The notes beneath the pieces are model-generated. The model made no database searches, had not been told where the DNA came from, and worked only from the letters and a program-made list of their open reading frames with translations. A DNA stretch of 64,000 nucleotides, from assembly GCA_038323375.1 (NCBI GenBank), contig JBBQGV010000017.1, positions 1-64,000 of the forward strand, given 5' to 3'. Position numbers and translations under genes: made by a program. Source of the DNA: JABWAJ01 sp038323375. Its GTDB lineage: Bacteria; Bacteroidota; Bacteroidia; Chitinophagales; Saprospiraceae. Shown one piece after another: positions 63,626 to 64,000 of the stretch. Numbering within the stretch: the stretch's first letter is position 1; each line of letters starts with the position of its first letter.

Positions 63626-64000
63626 CTATCCCCCTCCCCGCTTCCTTGTCGTTTTTGTCTTCGTCCGCGAAGCACCGGCTGCACCGCCGTTTTTACCTTT
63701 GGCACCCACCTTCGTGTTGGTTCTTTCTTTCGTTACTTTGCCGCCATTTTTACCTTTGACGGTCGTGGAGGTCGTCGTGCGTTTACCGGCGACGACTTTG
63801 CCGTTTTTACCCCGTGCAGCGACAACGGTCGTGGTTCGGGTGTGGACAACTTTCGAGCTGGTGCGGCGTGGCGCATACACCGCATGGGCACGCACCACTC
63901 GGTGAGTCGTTACGACGTGGTAGTGGCGGTGGAATGGCCGTGGCCGCACATGGAAGGCGCGCCAGGGATACGGACGCCAGGGGCGAAACCAGGTTGGGTA
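63626..64000 (-). CDS. Basic repeat protein, 5' end beyond the window
   Basis: The minus-strand frame is open from the window edge to the stop at 63626, at least 124 codons. A GTG at 63949 is possible but the frame continues upstream (RPWRPYPWRAFHVRPRPF), so the start is probably outside. The visible part has Arg/Pro/Tyr/His-rich sequence, then Lys/Thr/Arg-rich repeats with the motif KGKNGG or RGKNGK three times (ARGKNGKVVAGK, VKGKNGGKVTKE, AKGKNGGAAG). It could be a secreted basic structural or nucleic-acid-binding protein. The terminator at 63569 follows directly. No family was assigned. Confidence 0.5.
   Translation of the reverse strand, partial: YPTWFRPWRPYPWRAFHVRPRPFHRHYHVVTTHRVVRAHAVYAPRRTSSKVVHTRTTTVVAARGKNGKVVAGKRTTTSTTVKGKNGGKVTKERTNTKVGAKGKNGGAAGASRTKTKTTRKRGGG

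Overview
The window looks like a chromosomal segment of a Bacteroidota bacterium, most likely of the Saprospiria type (relatives of Lewinella or Haliscomenobacter). The evidence is T9SS C-terminal sorting domains, a SusC/SusD pair, DUF1501/DUF1800 partners, two-component-regulator propeller sensors, and promoters fitting the Bacteroidota pattern TTG-N20-TAnnTTTG. Most genes are of medium GC. Several accessory genes (the ATPases at 4.5 and 61.6 kb, the aminotransferase at 42.3 kb) are visibly more AT-rich and are probably acquired. No rRNA, tRNA or CRISPR array was seen.

Layout. 0-1.5 kb: a REP-associated transposase (RAYT) between arrays of 81-bp palindromic repeats, with the tail of a second copy at the left edge. 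1.5-6 kb: a T9SS-exported protein, a carbamoyltransferase relic, and an ATPase with a broken TOPRIM-like partner. 6-10.1 kb: a Crp/Fnr regulator, then an MFS transporter and two alpha/beta hydrolases in one operon. 11.1-16.6 kb: a propeller sensor with a nucleotidyl cyclase output, an amidohydrolase and a frameshifted Uma2 gene. 16.9-26.6 kb: a lipoprotein, an ECF sigma factor, a predicted envelope-spanning beta-barrel partner, quinone oxidoreductase, an AntA-like regulator, a HEAT/cyclophilin lipoprotein, gcvT and a GbsR-type regulator. 26.7-33 kb: a broken AAA/PD-(D/E)XK gene, ppdK, and a PanA-type antitoxin with a RelE-like toxin. 33.1-36.4 kb: a DUF1501/DUF1800 pair. 37-44.2 kb: a decay zone of truncated genes and dispersed repeats, with a LuxR-type propeller regulator inside it.

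44.5-57.4 kb is the main metabolic block, a polysaccharide utilisation locus: a secreted modular T9SS protein, SusC, SusD, a surface lipoprotein, two GH16 enzymes and a GH3 beta-glucosidase. The GH16+GH16+GH3 set suggests a beta-1,3-glucan such as laminarin. The GH16 enzymes would cut the chain, SusCD would import oligosaccharides, and GH3 would release glucose. The propeller regulator at 38.8-41.7 kb is a possible controller. 57.5-64 kb: a VPS10/sortilin-like exported protein, a second ATPase plus DUF4276 module bounded by integron-like sites, and a basic repeat protein cut by the window edge.

Two themes run through the window. First, there are many short palindromic elements (REP arrays, a MITE-like family with GGAGCGTGTCGTAAATAAGTTAC-type ends split over several copies, a third dispersed family sitting at gene breakpoints, and hairpin arrays). 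Second, single-base indels, mostly in homopolymers, are confined to accessory or defence-like genes, while the long core genes are all intact.
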